From CAVWDU01 sp963753815 (GTDB taxonomy: Bacteria > Pseudomonadota > Gammaproteobacteria > Pseudomonadales > Halieaceae): a stretch of 64,000 bases of DNA. A program made the translations under genes and the position numbers. The notes under the pieces are model-generated. The model searched no databases and had not been told where the DNA came from. It saw only the letters and a list, made by a program, of their open reading frames with translations. This document shows positions 26,430 to 36,921 of the stretch, piece after piece. Positions within the stretch are counted from its first letter, which is position 1; every line of letters begins with the position of its first letter. The stretch is taken from the NCBI GenBank assembly GCA_963753815.1, contig CAVWDU010000007.1, forward strand, positions 62,001-126,000, in the 5' to 3' direction.

Positions 26430-27998
26430 TCAGGCCCGGGTGAGTTCGGCCTCCAATTGCTCGAGCGTCTTGTTCTTGGTCTCGGGAATCCGCCACAAGG
26501 TGACCAGCAGAAAGAATCCGGCAAACAACGCGTAACCGAGGAACGTGTTGCCCGCGCCCATGTTATTCAGTTGCCAGGGGAAGATAAACTGCACCGCGAA
26601 GCTCACGCCACTGTTTACCGTTCCGGTCACGGCCATCGCCACTCCACGCAGTTGATTGGGAAATATCTCCGGCAGCATGACCCACATGACCGGCCCCAGG
26701 GAAAGCGCGAATGAGGCAACAAAAACGATGATACCAGTCAGTACGAGTGCGGGATTGATGGTGATCGCCGACTGGATGAGCTCGCTTTCGAAGCGGCGGG
26801 CATCCTCCCGACCGATGGCTTCCACCAGCGCTCGCTTGAACGCCACGTCGTCGACGTAGTCGACATTCAGCATCGGCGCCAGCTGCGGGATCAGTGAAGG
26901 CTCCTCCAAAGCGGCGACCGCTTCCGGCTGCAGCCGGTACTCGGCCTGGTGAAAACTCCAGCTGCACAACAGCATGCTCAGCAGGATGCCCGAGAGCCCG
27001 ATGATCAACAGCGGCTTGCGTCCCATGCGATCGATCAACGTCATCGATATCACGGTGAAAATTACGTTGACCAGACCGATCACTACCGCCTGCGAGAAAG
27101 CCGCGTTGGTGCCGATGCCGCTCTGCTCAAAAATGCTGGGAGCGTAGAAGAACACGACATTGATACCGGTGATCTGCTGTGCGACGGCGAGAATCAGGCC
27201 CACCATCAGCGCGTAACGCAACCCCGGCCCCAGCACGCTGCGGACGCGAGCGCCCAGGGGCGGCAGGTGACCGGTTTCCCCGTGTGCACTGGCGCGTATG
27301 TCGGCGATCTCCTGGTCCAGCGGTTTATCCAGGGTAAGGTGCTCGAGCACCGCCCGTCCTTCCGATTCACGGCCATTGATGATGAGCCAGCGGGGGCTCT
27401 CTGGCACGAACATCAGGCAGACCAGCCAAGCGGCGGCAGGCAGTATCTCGAGGCCCAGCATCCAGCGCCAGGTGTTGTCGACGATCCCGAGCTGCTGTGC
27501 CCAGTCCGGTGCGGTCGCCGTGGCCTGGAGCAGGAAATAGTTGGTGAAGTAGGCGGCGGACAGCCCGATCACGATGTTCAGCTGATTGATGGAAACCATG
27601 CGCCCACGGGCGTCGGCCGGGGCTACCTCGGAGATGTACACCGGCGCCAGGCCCAGTGACGCGAAGGCCATACCGCCGACGAAGCGCGCCAGTACAAGCA
27701 TCTCGAAACTCTGCGCCAGTGCCGACATCACCGCCGAGACCGTGTACAGGCAGGCGACAGCCCGCAACAGCGTGCGGCGCCCGTAGAGGTCGCTGAGTGG
27801 GCCGGCGGACAGTGCGGTAAGGACGCCGCCCAGGGTCGGCGCGCCGACCACCAGGCCAAGCTGCAGGTCGGTGAGCCCGAAGTCCTCGCTGATGAACTTT
27901 ACCGCGCCTGAGATTACCGAGGCGTCGAATCCAAAAATAAAGCCGCCCAGCGAGACCACCAGGGCGAGGCGCACCGTGTGCGCCGTTGATCTGTCCAT
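26430..27998 (-). CDS. MFS sugar porter (SP family)
   Basis: This 522-residue inner-membrane protein has the SP-family signatures GFIFGFDASVISGAV (helix 1), GPLSDLYGRRTLL, FVPESPRWLIINGRE after helix 6, QQITGINVVFFYAP (helix 7, sugar-binding QQ) and PNQLRGVAMAV near helix 10. It should import a hexose, probably glucose or an oligosaccharide-derived sugar, with H+. Between helices 8 and 9 there is an extra soluble stretch of about 60 residues (around LQPEAVAALEEPSLIPQ to FESELIQ) that standard porters lack. It is followed downstream by the GH16 and methyltransferase genes on the same strand. Confidence 0.9.
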   Translation of the reverse strand: MDRSTAHTVRLALVVSLGGFIFGFDASVISGAVKFISEDFGLTDLQLGLVVGAPTLGGVLTALSAGPLSDLYGRRTLLRAVACLYTVSAVMSALAQSFEMLVLARFVGGMAFASLGLAPVYISEVAPADARGRMVSINQLNIVIGLSAAYFTNYFLLQATATAPDWAQQLGIVDNTWRWMLGLEILPAAAWLVCLMFVPESPRWLIINGRESEGRAVLEHLTLDKPLDQEIADIRASAHGETGHLPPLGARVRSVLGPGLRYALMVGLILAVAQQITGINVVFFYAPSIFEQSGIGTNAAFSQAVVIGLVNVIFTVISMTLIDRMGRKPLLIIGLSGILLSMLLCSWSFHQAEYRLQPEAVAALEEPSLIPQLAPMLNVDYVDDVAFKRALVEAIGREDARRFESELIQSAITINPALVLTGIIVFVASFALSLGPVMWVMLPEIFPNQLRGVAMAVTGTVNSGVSFAVQFIFPWQLNNMGAGNTFLGYALFAGFFLLVTLWRIPETKNKTLEQLEAELTRA

Positions 27999-28040
27999 TG
28001 CCGGCCGCTCCCCGCCGGCGACTATGAAATCAGCGCCCTA

Positions 28041-31039
28041 CTAGGGCGACACCTCCACCGCCCCGGCATCACAGCCCGCACCCTGCGGACGGGCCACTCC
28101 GCGCTGGTCAGTGGCGGGGCAGGTCGCGGCCGAAGCCGCGTCGATCGCCGGGCTGCCCGCGGCCGGAAGGTGGGTCAGGGTGCCACCACCATTGTCCGCA
28201 AGCGGACCCAGCAACGGGTCCGTGGCCGGCTGGTCACCCGCTGCGACCAGGTTGCAGCTGTTATCACCGTCGACGTTGCCACCGGCGGACGTGATCGTTG
28301 CCGCACCGCCGCCCTCGATCGCACAGGCCGGTGATCCGGGTATACCCACCAGTATGTTGCCCGTCAGCGTGGCGCTGGCGGGTGCACCGAAGGTCGCCAC
28401 CAGGATGGCCGACGCCGTGCCGCCCGGGGAGCTGTTCCCGGCAAAGGTCGAATGCGTCACCGCCAGGTCACCATCGGTATGGAAAATGCCACCGCCGTGC
28501 CAGACCGTCGATACGTTGCCGCTGAACGTGCTGTTGACGACCGTGGCATTACTCAAGGTGCGCAGTCCGCCGGCGACGTCGCCGCTGGTGTTGCCGCTGA
28601 CCGTGCTGCCGGTGATGGTAATGGCACTGCCGAAGAACCCGTAGATGCCGCCGCCGGGCTGGTTCACGCTGCTGTTATCCTGCACCGAACTGTCGGTGAG
28701 GTTAAGCACCGCATCTGCCGCGTTGTAGATTCCACCGCCGCCGAACTCGAAGTTCGCCGGGCCGGCGCTGGTTTCGGTATTGTCACGCACGACGACACGC
28801 TCCAGGTCCAGCCGACCCCGGTTGAGGATGCCACCGCCCTGCGGCGCACCGACGCCATCGGCAATCGTGAGGTCATTCAAGCGCAGTGTCGCACCAGCCG
28901 CCACCTCGATCACTCGGGACGTCAGGTTGCCGCTGACTACAAGCCCCGGCGCACCCGAACCGTCCACGGTCACGCTGCGTTCGACAACGAGTTGACCGCT
29001 GGTCAGCGCCAGTGTGCCACCGGCGAGGCCGGGATCGAAGTTAATGGTGCCGCCATCGGCGACCACAGTCAGTGCGTCACGCAGCGAACCCACGCCAGCG
29101 TCGGCCAGCGACGTGACAGTAACCAGCGTGGGCGCCGGAGCCTGCTCGACGCGTACCTGGTCCAGCAGGAAAGAGCCACCATGCGGCAACTCGAAACCGT
29201 AACCCCAGACTTCGGTCAGGGTCAGCCCGTCGTCGGGTGCGCCCACCGGTTGTTCTGCCCGGCGCACGAAATCGGCAAAGGGTATGTCCACCTGGCGCCA
29301 ACCTGCGACGTCATCCACGAAGCTGGCTTCGAAACGCTCGGCGGTATCGCCGGCCTGATAGATGCGGATATAGTCCACCGCCATGGAGGCCGGCAGGGGA
29401 ATATCCGGGTCCACCGCGCCGCCGAAGTTGCCCCCGATGGCGACGTTCAACAGCAGGAACACCGGATCGTTGAATACCCACTCGTTGGGCGCCACGTCCG
29501 TGGGCGTGGCGGAGTGATAGAGATTGCCGTCGACGTACCAGCGGATCAGGTCGGGTTCCCACTCCACCACGAAGGTGTGGTAGTCGTTGTACACCGGCTC
29601 ACCGAAGTCGAAGATGTCGCCATAGGCATTGCCGCCGCTGTACCCCGGCCCATGAATAGTGCCGAAAATCTCGTTGGGCAGGCGACCCACGAACTCGACA
29701 AAATCGATCTCACCCGTCTGCGGCCAGTTGACCACGTCGATGTCCGTACCGAGGCTCCAGAATGCGGGCCAGATGCCGACTCCCTCCGGGACCAGCACGC
29801 GGGCTTCGACGCGACCGTAGGCGAACTCCGCCTTGCGCTTGGAGATCAGGCGCGCCGAGCTGTACTCGCAGGGACCGTAGTAACAATCCAGTGAGCCATC
29901 GGCGGGCAGCACGCTGAGGACCATATTACCCTGCCCGTCGGTGGCGGCGTTGGCCGGGTCATCGGTGTAGTACTGCAGTTCGTCGTTGCCCCAGCCAGGA
30001 ATACCATTGACCGAACCGTCGCCGATCTCGTAGGTCCAGATGTCGGGATCGGGCACGGTGCCGGCCGGGTCATCGAATTCCTCGCTGAAGGTCAGCTCCC
30101 AGCCCGCCGGGCCGGGATCGGGCGCCCGGTTATCCTTCAGTTCCACGGTGATGGGAACGCCACTGCCACTGCCATAGAACCAGAAGCTCAACGACTCCCC
30201 GTCGGACCAGTCACGTCCCAGCGCAAAATCACGGGTGAGCCGGGCATCCGAGCCTCCAGTGGTAATGGGGGTGCCGTCATAGGTGAGGCCCGCCAGCGGC
30301 CACTCCGTGGTGTCACAGGGCAGACCTGTCTGGTCTCCCCGAAAATGGAACACGAGATCCAGGTCGCCGTCCTTGTCCACGTCTTTTTCATGGCGCAGCG
30401 GCGCATCGTTGCTGCCGCGGGTGTGGAATTCGCTGGCGTCACCCAAGGTGACCGTAGTGTGGTCGATCGACAGGGCGTCGAAGCTGTCAGTCGTCAGCAG
30501 CGCGAACTGCGCGAGCCCGCGCCCGGGTTTGCCATTGGGCTGGCAGACGCCCCCCCTGACCTCGACCGCTACCGGCTGTGGTCCCTCAACCTGGAGTACA
30601 CCCTCGATGGCATCCTGCCCCGGGCGCGCCAGGGGATCGTCAGCCGCCAGACGCAGGGCCGTCAGCACGACATTGTCGCTGGAGTCCCACAGCGCGGGTT
30701 GATCCTCGAAATCATCCAGCAGCAGGGGATCGAAGGTGTCGTTTTCTTCGACGAAGGCGGTCGCGCGGGTGGTGAAGCCCGGGGCGACGTCCACCGGGTT
30801 ATCCAGCGTCAGGCTGATGCTGCGATTGCCAAGGAACTTGGTGTTGTCGAAAGTCTCGATCTCGAAGCTCTGCTCGGTGTCGCCGCCCCGGGTGAATACC
30901 AGGGTACCGGCGACCGGCAGATAATCCTCGCCGGGCACCGCAGACAACGGCGCACTGTTGTACTCCACCGATACCTGCTCGGGATCGTCATCGTTCATGG
31001 GGCGATTGAGCTTCACCGTGATAAGGCCCGTGGTCGCCC
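28041..31039 (-). CDS. GH16 laminarinase-like enzyme, C-terminal part of a giant secreted protein
   Basis: This is the downstream part (about 1,000 residues) of one gene whose N-terminal part is at 31037-32934; a one-base frameshift splits them. It begins inside a Calx-beta domain (TTGLITVKLNRPMN, VPGEDYLPVAGTLVF). A carbohydrate-binding-like domain follows, then the GH16 catalytic domain (WELTFSEEFDD, GWGNDELQYYTDD, and the active site TGEIDFVEFVG with its two Glu). Next comes a second short binding-type domain, then a right-handed beta-helix with repeats such as GGGIYNAADAVLNLTDSSV. The tail TDQRGVARPQGAGCDAGAVE is the choice-of-anchor Q type. It is extracellular and beta-glucan-directed by inference. 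Confidence 0.82.
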
Positions 31040-32934
31040 TCTTCGATCCCATAACCGCCACTGTCGAAGCTGACCGAGAGGGGCGGTATCTCCGCCGTAC
31101 CGTAGAGGGCGGCATCGTCCACATACCAGGTCACCTCGCCGGGGGTACCCAGCGAACCCAGCGCCCAGCCGTGTACTTCGGTCAGGGTGAACCCGTCGTT
31201 GGGCGCGCCGTTACCAATCTCCTTGCGCTCAAAGCTCGCGAAGGGAAACTCGAATTGACGCCAGCCGCCGAAGTCGTCGACGAATGAGACCGTGAATCGC
31301 TCGGCATCATCCGTGGTGGAGCCCGGAGCACGGTTATCGAGGACGTCGATGAACATCGTCGTGCCGGAATTGGTGCCGTAGAACCAGACGCTGAATCCCT
31401 GGAATCCGCTCCAGTCCTGGGGCGTCCAGGTATCGGCCGCCGCATTCTCGAACGCGTGAATGAACCCGGCGAAGGCGGCGACCTCTGCGGTCATCGACAG
31501 GACCGTGTTGCCGGCTGGTGAGCCCGGCAGGGGCGCCGGCGGCGTCGTGGTGGTGGCAATAGCGACCGGGCTCCCGTCAGAGAACGTATAGAACCCGACC
31601 GGCAGACCGTTGGCGTCGCTGCCAGTCGGCAGACCGTTTTCAAAATCGTCGACGATCTGGCTGTTCTGGTCCGGGGATAGAGGGCCGTCGGAGAACGCCC
31701 AGTAGTCGGTACGGAAGTTGACATCCGAGCCGCTGCCGATCACCGCGTAGATAATATTGATCAACTCACCGTTACCGCCCGCGGCCGCGGGAACAGGGTC
31801 GAACACGCCGTTGCCGCCGGTCAGGAAGGAATTATCATCGAACAGGTCAGCGAACGGGATCGATACCAATTGCCAGCCGCCGCCACTGATGGCGCAGGGG
31901 CCGCTGGCGCTGACCACGCAATTGAACTGGAATTCGTCGTCATCCGGCGGGTTGATTGCGCCGTCGCCGTTATCGTCCTCCTGGAAATTGATTTCCAGGG
32001 TGTACTCCTGGCCTGGATTCGGGTTGATCCAGAAGTTGAAGTGATCGCTGCCGGACAGGTCCAACGGGTTGGTACGACCGAAACCGCCGTAAAAACCGGG
32101 AACCCCACCGGAACCCCAGCCGGTCTCCAGAGAGAACAGGCCGCCGTCACTGGGTGGCAGATCGGTCGAGTTCGGGCCGATACCGCCACCGCCTGCGCCA
32201 GTGAACGTGAACCAGCCATTGCCGAGGGGGTTGCCGTGCTCCATGTCGTCGAAGACTGTCACCGGGCTGAAGCGTGGTCCGCCCGCAGTGAACGAGAACT
32301 CATCGAAGTCAACTTCCACGGCGGTTCCCGGGCCACCGGTCACACCCGCGATCACGATGACCAACTCATCCAGCGCACCGTCGAAGACACCGTTACCGCC
32401 GGTACCGAGATCGATCAGGCTGCTGACCGGGGCACTGACCAGACGCCACTCATCATCGAAATCGGCGCTTGTAAAGGAGACATCGAGGCGGAAGGAATCC
32501 TCGGCACCGTTGGTCCAGCCATTGCCGTCCAGGTCTTCCCGGATCGTGAGCTCGAGGGTATAGCCATCGACCGTGGCATCGCTCTGATTGAGCACCCAGA
32601 CATTGAACCAGGGCTCGGCGGGCGGCGCGACCTGGGCCGCGTTGTCCAGATTCTTGAAAGCGCCGCCGTAAAAGCCGCTGCTGCTACCCTCACCGCCCCA
32701 GCCGGTGCTGAAATAGTGGCTGCCCTGCTGCGGCCGATCATCCGCGGGACCGCCCCCGCCACCCGCCAGGTTGCCGCCAAAGAAGCCCCAGTCGGACGTG
32801 TCGCCATCGTCGAAGTCATCTATCACCGTGGCGGGCAGCTCGGTGGCAGCGATCGCGGGCAACGGCGCCACGGCCGGGAGGGCGAAGAGCAGGCTGACTG
32901 CCAGGGCGCAGAAAACTGGGGTGAACTTGTTCAT
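31037..32934 (-). CDS. N-terminal part of the giant GH16 protein (signal peptide and binding domains)
   Basis: ATG 32934 opens a signal peptide (KFTPVFCALAVSLLFALP, cleavage near residue 30). Three jelly-roll-like domains follow, with similar openings: VIDDFDDGDTSDWGFFGG, VTVFDDMEHGNPLGNGW and QIVDDFENGLPTG. The first two share a GGNGVFD segment. The third resembles CIA30/CBM-like modules (WFYGTNSGTTMFIDVLDN). The frame then meets VSFDSGGYGIEEG, the start of a Calx-beta domain. Removing one C from CCC at 31037-31039 lets it read on as EATTGLITVKLNRP. As read it instead continues to a stop at 30988. The whole protein would be about 1,630 residues. Confidence 0.8.
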
Positions 32935-33310
32935 GGCTGGCTGTCCTCGGGGACCTGTGGGCTCACGGCCTGGTCACACTGTCCGGAAACGCTCTACAGA
33001 TAGCATGGAGGGCCCTGTTGACCGCATCTACCCGCCGGGGGTGACGCGGTCTCTTTATTCTGGCGGGACGCGATGCCCGAAAACGCGCGGACGTGCTGGA
33101 ATAATAGCGATGACCAGCCTCTACGCATCACTTACTGTAGACGGTCCGTGCCGGAGCACCACCGGTTTTGCGTCGAGACGGACGCCTGCTGAGACAAGAC
33201 GGCTGTACAGATCAATCCCGGGCGCTATCGGCGCCGGGGATTCTCACGGCGGCGGACGCCGACTAACAGCGGTACCACCCGGACAACGCCAGCCCGGGAC
33301 CGCCGCCAGC
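32935..33310. other. Intergenic region upstream of the giant GH16 gene
   Basis: This 376-base stretch lies between the repaired LytTR regulator end (33311) and the GH16 start (32934), both on the minus strand. It must hold the GH16 promoter. I see no convincing LacI-type palindrome, no strong -35/-10 pair and no terminator for the regulator gene. Confidence 0.4.
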
Positions 33311-34140
33311 TCATTGCTGCTCCAGAAACTGCTTGATGGCCTGCCGGTAGTTCCGGCTCACCTTGAGGTCTGGTCACAATCCAGCTCGATCATGTACTCG
33401 CCCTTCTGCAGCGGCTGCAGGCGTGTAATGCGGTCGAGATTCACCACCGTGGAGCGATGAATGCGCCGGAAGCGATCGGAATCGAGCCTGGCCATCAGGT
33501 CTTTCAGTGTACTGCGCATGATCAGCGTCTCGCCTTTCACGTGGAGACACATGTAGTCGCCCGCGGCGTCTACCCAGTCGATGTCATCAGTATCGACCAT
33601 GACGGTACCCTCGGGGTTCTTCACCGCCAGTCGGTTGCGCGGCAGGGCGCCGACCGGGCTGGCGCCCGCGCGGGCCCGGTCATCGCTGCGACCGCCCACC
33701 CGCTGGGCAATATCATCGATGGCGCCGACCAGCGGCATCTTTCTATCCGCGCCGCCAGTGACGCGCAGTCGCTCCCGCGCCCGCTCGACGGCCCGCGCCA
33801 GACGATCCTGTCCGACCGGCTTCAACAAATAATCCACCGCGTGCAGGTCGAAGGCGTCAACCGCGTAACGCTGGTAAGCGGTGCAGAAAACCACCATCGG
33901 CATGGTATCGGACTGCAACGCCACGACCACGTCAAAACCGCTCAGGCCGGGCATCTGCACATCGAGGATCAGCAGGTCAGGCGACAGCTCCCGGGTCTTG
34001 ACGATCGCATCCCTGCCGTTGCTGCACTCGGCCAGCAATTCGACATCGGGCATCGCCTCGAGCAGGACTCGAAGCAATTGACGGGCCAGGGGCTCGTCAT
34101 CGGCGATGATAACGGAGAGCGTATCAGTCAGGGGAGTCAC
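33311..34140 (-). CDS. LytTR response regulator (one frameshift near the C-terminus)
   Basis: The receiver domain shows the acidic pair in VIIADDEPLARQLL, the phospho-acceptor Asp in LLILDVQMPGLSG and the conserved VFCTAYQRYAVDAF and DYLLKPV. After a linker comes a LytTR DNA-binding domain (DTDDIDWVDAAGDYMCLHV, RFRRIHRSTVVNLDRI). As read the frame ends early at 33358 (LDCDQTSR). Adding one base at the GG near 33367-33368 restores LDCDQTLKVSRNYRQAIKQF and the natural stop at 33311, about 276 residues. It overlaps the upstream histidine kinase by 17 bases, a classic coupled pair. Targets may include the halogenase operon or the GH16 gene downstream. Confidence 0.88.
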
Positions 34141-35305
34141 CGTTATCCATCGAAGCCTCCGGGTCGACGCTTACCACATACGGGATACACAGCCGCACTA
34201 CCAGGCCGCGGGATTCGGCATTGGTCGTCGTGAAAGTATAGCTGCCTTCGAAAAGGGTGTTCAGCCGCGCCCGCGTATTGCCCAGCCCGATCCCCTGGGA
34301 GCCCTCGAGCGCCGATGCATCCATACCGGGGCCGTTGTCGGCTATCTCCAGCAGCAATTTATCATCGAGTACCTGCGACGACAGACTGACGGTCCCGCCC
34401 TCCTCGCGGGGTGTGATCGCGTGCTCCATCGCATTCTCAACAAGGGGTTGCAGAATGAACTCGGGCACCAGCGCCTTGCGGGACGCCGGGTCAATCGTGA
34501 ACGCAAGCGATAATCTGTCCTCAAAACGCGCCTTTTCTATATCCAGGTACAGCATCAGCGACTCCAGCTCTTCACCCAACGGGATCAGGCCCTTGTTTTC
34601 CTGCTTCAGCGAGTGCCTCAGAAAGCGGCTCAGTTGCTGGATCATCGAACCCGCTCGCTGCGCATCCCCGGTCAACACCAGGGCATTGATGGCGTTGAGA
34701 GTATTGAACAGGAAATGGGGATTCAACTGGTAGCGCAACATCTGTAGTTGCGCGTCACGCGCCGATGTCTCGGCGCGCAATCGGCGGCTCTGCTCCTCCT
34801 CGCGACGCGCCTTCTCCTCCAGCCTGGCACTGTGTTCGACCAGGAACAGTTCGTAGTACTTGATGCCGAAGTACAGCACCGTCCAGCTCACGAACACAAA
34901 GATCGAACTGAAGTACCATTCGCCGAAATTCGACCAGGCCGGCGGACTACCGTTGACGGCGGCAAACAGCTGCAGCCGCAGAGCGGCCCAGACTGCGCTG
35001 ACGAGCAGTACCGCGAGCCCGCCCACGAGCAACCGCGTGACCAGTCGACGGGCAAAAACAGCGCGGTAGAGCGGCCTCAGCGCCCACGTCAGCAACACAC
35101 CACACAGCGCCTGCAGGCTGATCTGGGCAACCTGGGAAACGTTCATCTCGGCGCCGGCCAGGGCCTGCCCGAACAGGGTGACCAGCGAGTAACCGAACCA
35201 GCCGGTCAGCTGGCAGACCCAGAAGCGATAATCCCGGCTGGTGTACAGCGCCCGCGCCAACGGGCGGGCACCGCCAAGGGCACTGAATTCGGCGCTGGAA
35301 CGCAC
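34124..35305 (-). CDS. LytS/YehU-type sensor histidine kinase
   Basis: The 393-residue protein has about four N-terminal hydrophobic segments (residues ~30-150), a coiled-coil linker rich in Glu/Arg (LEEKARREEEQSRRL), then the His_kinase motif LRYQLNPHFLFNTLNAINAL with the phospho-acceptor His. An ATPase domain follows, with EFILQPLVENAMEHA (N box) and EIADNGPGMD and GIGLGNTRARL (G boxes). It should autophosphorylate and pass phosphate to the LytTR regulator encoded just downstream. Start is GTG 35305, 11 bases after the halogenase stop, so the two-component pair appears to be co-transcribed with the halogenase gene. Confidence 0.9.
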   Translation of the reverse strand: MRSSAEFSALGGARPLARALYTSRDYRFWVCQLTGWFGYSLVTLFGQALAGAEMNVSQVAQISLQALCGVLLTWALRPLYRAVFARRLVTRLLVGGLAVLLVSAVWAALRLQLFAAVNGSPPAWSNFGEWYFSSIFVFVSWTVLYFGIKYYELFLVEHSARLEEKARREEEQSRRLRAETSARDAQLQMLRYQLNPHFLFNTLNAINALVLTGDAQRAGSMIQQLSRFLRHSLKQENKGLIPLGEELESLMLYLDIEKARFEDRLSLAFTIDPASRKALVPEFILQPLVENAMEHAITPREEGGTVSLSSQVLDDKLLLEIADNGPGMDASALEGSQGIGLGNTRARLNTLFEGSYTFTTTNAESRGLVVRLCIPYVVSVDPEASMDNGDSPD

Positions 35306-35316
35306 TCCGGGGACGC

Positions 35317-36822
35317 TTATACGGCCATCGACCTCGACACCGGCGCGCTGCCGAGGAACGCGTCGAGATACTCGGCGTGGCCGGGCATCGCCGCGACCTT
35401 GCGCTCGACGTCTGCTTTGATCTGGCCCAGAAACTCCGCCAGTTCACGCTCGCTCATGGTATCGACCAATGCGTGGTAGCGCTCGGGCAGAATCCCCTGG
35501 CCGAGCATTACCTGCTGCCAGGAGTCGTCGAACAACTCGGCGGCCTCGCGGAAAACATGGCCGGTCTCGCGGAAGATACGAATACGGTGTTCCAGGCTTT
35601 CCGGGATTTCCATGGAACGGCAGTGGCGCCAGAACTCGGTGTCGGTGCGCGCGGTTGCCTTGTAATGCAGGATGATGAAATCGCGGATGCGCTCCATGTC
35701 AAAATCCGCCTGCTTGTTGAACTCGTCCACTTCACTGCGGCGGATACCGGCGGTGGGGAACATGCGCAGAAAGCGCACGATATTCTGCTGGATCAGGTGG
35801 ATACTGGTGGATTCCAACGGCTCCAGGAAACCGCTGGACAGGCCCACGGCAAGGCAGTTCTTGTGCCACTGCTTGCGCCGTCTACCGGGGCTGAAGCGGA
35901 TATGCAGGGGCTTGGTAAGCGTTTCGCCCTCGATATTCTCCAGCAGGGTCTGTTCCGCCGAATCCTTGTCGATATAGCGGCTGCAGTACACCATGCCATT
36001 GCCAACCCGGTGCTGGAGTGGAATCCGCCACTGCCAGCCAGCCTCGCGGGCGATAGCGCGGGTGTAGGGGATCGGCGGCTCCACCGACCGCGTCTGTACG
36101 GCTACCGCGGCATCGCAGGGCAGCCACTGCGACCAGGACTCGTAACCGGTGTGCAGTGCCTGCTCGATGAGCAGTGCCCGCATACCTGTGCAGTCGATGA
36201 AAAAGTCGCCCTCGATGCACTTGCCGTTATCCAGTTCGAGCGAGGCGATGTAGCCGTTATCCGGATTGGTATTGACCTTCGCGATACGACCTTCTTCCCG
36301 GGTGATGCCGTGGCTTTCGCTGAGTTTCCTCAGGTAGGCCGCGTACAGGGAGGCGTCGATGTGAAACGCGTAATTGAGACCGTTTCTCGGAAGGTGACTG
36401 AATCGCCCGGACTCTGCGGTCGCCCGCTCCAGGCAATAATCACCGAAGCCGCTGCTGAGACCCAGTTCGCGACCGCGCAGCCAGAAGTGCTGGAAGCCAC
36501 AGGCCCAGCAGTCCTTGCCGGTGACACCGAAGGCGTGAATGTACTGCTCGTCCAGACCTCCCCAATTTTCGAAACAGATGCCCAGCTTGTAAGTGCCCTG
36601 CACTTCCCGCATGAATTCCTTTTCGTCGATGCCGAGCAGCCGGTTGAAAAACACCATGGTCGGTATGGTGGCCTCGCCAACGCCTATGGTGCCAATTAAC
36701 TCGGATTCAACCAGCGTGATATCGAGGTTCTTGCCCATCAGTTTTGAGATGGCCGCCGCCGCCATCCACCCGGCGGTACCGCCGCCTGCAATCACTACCC
36801 TTTTTATCGCCTGGTCTTGCAT
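35317..36822 (-). CDS. Flavin-dependent tryptophan-halogenase family protein (copy 1)
   Basis: ATG 36822 is preceded by GGAGGAG; a TTG five codons upstream overlaps that site and is not the start. The 501-residue protein has the FAD motif VVIAGGGTAGWMAAAAI, a Lys at position 79 in GTYKLGICFENW (the position of the catalytic Lys in PrnA/RebH), and the halogenase signature WQWRIP. GLSSGFLEPLESTSIHLIQ is the usual FAD-domain segment. It is predicted to use FADH2, O2 and a halide. Free tryptophan is not necessarily the substrate: this clade is often found beside TonB receptors and SapC. A partner flavin reductase is not in the window. Confidence 0.87.
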   Translation of the reverse strand: MQDQAIKRVVIAGGGTAGWMAAAAISKLMGKNLDITLVESELIGTIGVGEATIPTMVFFNRLLGIDEKEFMREVQGTYKLGICFENWGGLDEQYIHAFGVTGKDCWACGFQHFWLRGRELGLSSGFGDYCLERATAESGRFSHLPRNGLNYAFHIDASLYAAYLRKLSESHGITREEGRIAKVNTNPDNGYIASLELDNGKCIEGDFFIDCTGMRALLIEQALHTGYESWSQWLPCDAAVAVQTRSVEPPIPYTRAIAREAGWQWRIPLQHRVGNGMVYCSRYIDKDSAEQTLLENIEGETLTKPLHIRFSPGRRRKQWHKNCLAVGLSSGFLEPLESTSIHLIQQNIVRFLRMFPTAGIRRSEVDEFNKQADFDMERIRDFIILHYKATARTDTEFWRHCRSMEIPESLEHRIRIFRETGHVFREAAELFDDSWQQVMLGQGILPERYHALVDTMSERELAEFLGQIKADVERKVAAMPGHAEYLDAFLGSAPVSRSMAV

Positions 36823-36921
36823 ATTATCTCCTCCCAATACGGGCCGGCCGCCAGTGATCCAGATCCAGCAGGGCTGCTCTCCGATTATCTGCCGCGACAG
36901 GCCGCTGAGCCCGGCAGACTG

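Noticed and set aside
28452..29894. A 480-codon open frame on the plus strand
   Set aside because: It is antisense to the GH16 catalytic and beta-helix domains.
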